The notes under the pieces are model-generated. The model was not told where the DNA came from, did not search any database, and saw only the letters and a program-made list of their open reading frames with translations. Shown here piece by piece: positions 6,358 through 8,517 of a DNA stretch of 8,517 bases. Source of the DNA: Eubacterium sp. (lineage in GTDB: Bacteria > Bacillota > Clostridia > Oscillospirales > Acutalibacteraceae); the NCBI GenBank assembly GCA_017543415.1, contig JAFYGD010000255.1, forward strand, positions 1-8,517, in the 5' to 3' direction. Each line of letters begins with the position of its first letter. The first letter of the stretch is position 1. Made by a program: the position numbers and the translations under genes.

Positions 6358-8374
6358 GCTTCAATCTCTCCCTAAGAGTTATTAATACCTTCGTTTCCTC
6401 AAGATTTACTTTACCCTGAGGCGTTAAAAGTTCAATTTTACCGTTTAGCTTTATAAGCCCTGCCTGTTCAAACGCTTTAAGCGCAAACATAAGCTGACCG
6501 TAAGTTATTCTGTTCTGCAGGCGGAAATACAAATCGTCATAAGTATAGCTCCAGCCGTTGTTTACTTTAAGGTACTTATAAATTACTGCACATACTTCCC
6601 TGTCGGGATAAAGCGAAGGCTCGGAGCGCTTGCTTATTCTGTAAAGCTCGTAATCGTTTTTCTCCTTAAAATACTTACCGTCGTCTGTTTCGGAAAGGCG
6701 GATATCAACTGCCTGAACGGAAAGATACTGCCTTTCACGGAATATGCTTTTTGATATTCTTACTGCAAGATCAAGTATATCGCCGGGCTTATAAGGAAAT
6801 GCCTCCGGTGAAACGCCGAATTTAACGGCGCGGATTACCTTGCCTTTTTTCTCAAGCTCAAGGCGGATATGCTTTCCCTCCTTAAGAGGAGTTACGGAAA
6901 GCAGCTTCATTTTATACACGCCGAAAACAGCCTGCGGATTGGAAGCACCGTAAGGTTCAAGAACGGAAAGCTCATCGGCAAGCTCAACCGTCAGGTAGTT
7001 TGGCGATATTTTCAAATCAATATCAAGAGTCTGCGGCGGCATTATTTCATAGTTTTTAAGCGCATAATCATTTATATGTTGCCTGAAATCGTTTATTTTA
7101 CTTTCGTTGAGCGTTATTCCCGCCGCCTGGGGATGGCCGCCGAAACGGATTAAATCAGCACTGCAGGAGGAAATAGCCTCATAGATATTAAAGCCTTCCA
7201 CTGACCTTGCAGAGCCCCTTGCCGTGCCGTCACCGTCAACGGAAACTATAAACGCCGGCTTTGAATACTTTTCAACAATATGGCTTGCAACAATGCCTGT
7301 TACGCCGTGGTGGTAGCCCCTGCCGTCAACAACTATTACCCTGCCCGTTACAAGCGACGGATTTTCCTCAATCTTTCTGTTGACGTCGTCAAGTATTTCC
7401 TTTTCCATTTCCTGACGGCGCGTATTTTCAAGACAAAGCTGTTCGTATTTATATGCGCAGTCCTCTTCATCGGTGCTGATTAAAAACTCAACTGCCCGTG
7501 AAGCGTCGCCCATTCTTCCCATAGCGTTAATACGCGGGCATAGCTGAAATACAATTTCACCCGAGGTATACTGCTTAACGCCGTTTGTATTAACAAAGGC
7601 TTCAAGCGCAGGACGGGGATAATTGTTTATCTTTTTAAGGCCTTCGCGTACAAAGGCCCTGTTTTCACCTACAAGGGGAACAACGTCTGCAAGAGTACCG
7701 ATTGCTACAAGGTCGATATATTCCTCAATCAAGTCGCTCAATTCGCCCTCATACATTGCTTCAGCAAGCTTGAAGGCAACGCCGACTCCGCAGTAATCCC
7801 TGAAATCAAGCTCGTTTTCGGGACGGTGAGGATTAACAATAGCTTCCGCCCTGGGCAGAGTATCTCCGAGCTGGTGGTGGTCGGTAACAACAAGGCGCAT
7901 ACCGAGGGAATAGATATACTCGGCTTCGTCAACGGAGCTTATACCGTTATCCACGGTAACAATAAGCTTTGCGCCCTTTTCATAGATTTTATCTATTGCC
8001 GCTGTGTTGATTCCGTAGCCTTCGCTGACTCTGTCGGGAATATAGTAAAAAACATCCGCGCCTTCGCTTTGAAGAAATGACAGGAGCAGAGCGGTTGAGG
8101 TTACGCCGTCACAGTCATAATCGCCGTAAATGCATATTTTTTCACCGTTATCTATTGCATCGCCGATAGTAAAGGACGCCTCCTCCATATCGGCAAAATT
8201 AAACGGTGAAACCGTTTCAAAGCTTTTTGAAAGGAAGCTTGAAACGGTAAGGTCGTCGTCAATACCCCTTGAAACAAGCAAGAAGGCAATAAACGCATCA
8301 ATATCAAATTTTTCGCTGATGGCGGACGCTTTTTCTTTATCGGCGTCACGCACTACCCATTTTTTATGCGCCAT
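6350..8374 (-). CDS. recJ: Single-stranded-DNA-specific exonuclease RecJ (674 aa)
   Basis: RecJ is a 5'-3' ssDNA exonuclease of the DHH phosphoesterase family, acting in recombinational, mismatch and base-excision repair in the cytosol. Catalytic motifs are complete: GDYDCDG (D85, D87, D89), TVDNG (D142), TDHH (165-167), and LVAIGTLADVVPL around D230. RINAMGRMGDASRAVE (281-296) follows, and the DHHA1 glycine motif GGHPQAAG is at 412-419. An OB-fold-like segment covers about 450-560. The remaining 100 or so residues exceed E. coli RecJ (577 aa) and resemble the C-terminal extension of Firmicutes RecJ. Residues about 590-650 look like a winged helix (VCAVIYKYLK..., then TYGQLMFALKAFEQAGLIKL). 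The start ATG overlaps the hisE stop by one base (TAATG), with only a weak AAGG upstream, so translation probably depends on coupling. Confidence 0.97.
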   Translation of the reverse strand: MAHKKWVVRDADKEKASAISEKFDIDAFIAFLLVSRGIDDDLTVSSFLSKSFETVSPFNFADMEEASFTIGDAIDNGEKICIYGDYDCDGVTSTALLLSFLQSEGADVFYYIPDRVSEGYGINTAAIDKIYEKGAKLIVTVDNGISSVDEAEYIYSLGMRLVVTDHHQLGDTLPRAEAIVNPHRPENELDFRDYCGVGVAFKLAEAMYEGELSDLIEEYIDLVAIGTLADVVPLVGENRAFVREGLKKINNYPRPALEAFVNTNGVKQYTSGEIVFQLCPRINAMGRMGDASRAVEFLISTDEEDCAYKYEQLCLENTRRQEMEKEILDDVNRKIEENPSLVTGRVIVVDGRGYHHGVTGIVASHIVEKYSKPAFIVSVDGDGTARGSARSVEGFNIYEAISSCSADLIRFGGHPQAAGITLNESKINDFRQHINDYALKNYEIMPPQTLDIDLKISPNYLTVELADELSVLEPYGASNPQAVFGVYKMKLLSVTPLKEGKHIRLELEKKGKVIRAVKFGVSPEAFPYKPGDILDLAVRISKSIFRERQYLSVQAVDIRLSETDDGKYFKEKNDYELYRISKRSEPSLYPDREVCAVIYKYLKVNNGWSYTYDDLYFRLQNRITYGQLMFALKAFEQAGLIKLNGKIELLTPQGKVNLEETKVLITLRERLKLG
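6368..6373 (-). promoter_or_regulatory. Ribosome binding site of rel (deciding a TTG start)
   Basis: AGGGAG on the minus strand sits within the last recJ codons, 10 nt before the TTG at 6357. No ATG or GTG in the rel frame lies between it and essential HD-domain residues, so this site supports the TTG start and the 8-nt overlap with recJ. Confidence 0.7.
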
Positions 8375-8517
8375 TACGAGTTTTTATCTACCTTGTGAAA
8401 TTCCTTTAAATTACCTGATTTTTCCGCTCTTTTGCGGAGTACGTTTTCAACATCCTCTATGCTTATTCCCTGCTCTACCATCATAACAAGAGTATGATAG
8501 ATAAGGTCGCAGATTTC
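8374..8517 (-). CDS. hisE: Phosphoribosyl-ATP pyrophosphatase HisE, C-terminal 47 residues (partial)
   Basis: The frame is open from the right edge to a TAA at 8374-8376. The segment EICDLIYH, then TLVMMVEQGISIEDVENVLRK, matches the end of HisE/HisIE, where E-x-x-D-L-x-Y-H is part of the Mg-pyrophosphate-binding helix pair and the family ends soon after L-R-K-R. HisE hydrolyses PR-ATP to PR-AMP in the second step of histidine biosynthesis. The start and any fused HisI domain lie outside the window, so hisE and hisIE cannot be told apart. The tail after LRKR is about 18 residues longer than in E. coli HisIE. The stop overlaps the recJ ATG by one base. A MazG-type pyrophosphatase is the main alternative, but the motif spacing favours HisE. 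Confidence 0.87.
   Translation of the reverse strand, partial: EICDLIYHTLVMMVEQGISIEDVENVLRKRAEKSGNLKEFHKVDKNS

Noticed and set aside
1..8517. Defence island, prophage, IS element, CRISPR array or tRNA
   Set aside because: All eight coding regions are conserved chromosomal types or a small coiled-coil gene. I saw no transposase, integrase, direct-repeat array, tRNA-like fold or shift in base composition.

Overview
This window reads as ordinary chromosomal DNA of a low-to-moderate-GC Gram-positive anaerobe, most likely a Clostridia member such as an Oscillospiraceae/Ruminococcaceae relative. The evidence is the gene order (recJ, rel, dtd, a metallo-beta-lactamase-fold hydrolase, hemZ), a single long bifunctional Rel, a RecJ with a Firmicutes-type C-terminal extension, a SpoVB-like flippase, SD-type ribosome sites and use of TTG starts. 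All genes lie on the minus strand, so transcription runs from high to low coordinates. The taxon is inferred from content and synteny, not from a search.

Region 8517 to 1652 is one tightly packed cluster. It holds the 3' end of hisE (phosphoribosyl-ATP pyrophosphatase), recJ (ssDNA exonuclease), rel ((p)ppGpp synthetase/hydrolase), dtd (D-aminoacyl-tRNA deacylase), an MBL-fold hydrolase and hemZ (radical SAM coproporphyrinogen dehydrogenase family). The junctions are a 1-nt TAATG overlap, an 8-nt overlap, another TAATG, a 1-nt gap and a 2-nt gap. No promoter or terminator fits between these genes, so they are probably cotranscribed and partly translationally coupled. The shared theme is housekeeping and stress: DNA repair, the stringent response and tRNA proofreading. 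The apt gene that sits between recJ and relA in Bacillus subtilis is absent here.

Region 1651 to 1122 is a separate small unit. It has a near-consensus sigma-A-type promoter (TTGCAA, 17 nt, TATAAT) with a perfect 8-bp inverted repeat just upstream. A strong SD follows, then a 135-aa charged coiled-coil protein of unknown function, then a perfect 10-bp-stem intrinsic terminator. This is the least explained part of the window.

Region 1121 to 1 is the 5' part of a SpoVB/PST-type MOP-superfamily flippase that runs off the left edge. It begins at a TTG only 17 nt past the terminator stem, so its expression probably depends on read-through or on a promoter not recognised here.

I found no mobile element, CRISPR array, tRNA, rRNA or clear new system. 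No gene-free stretch exceeds about 80 bases. The best leads are the coiled-coil gene with its own signals and the terminator placed against the flippase start.
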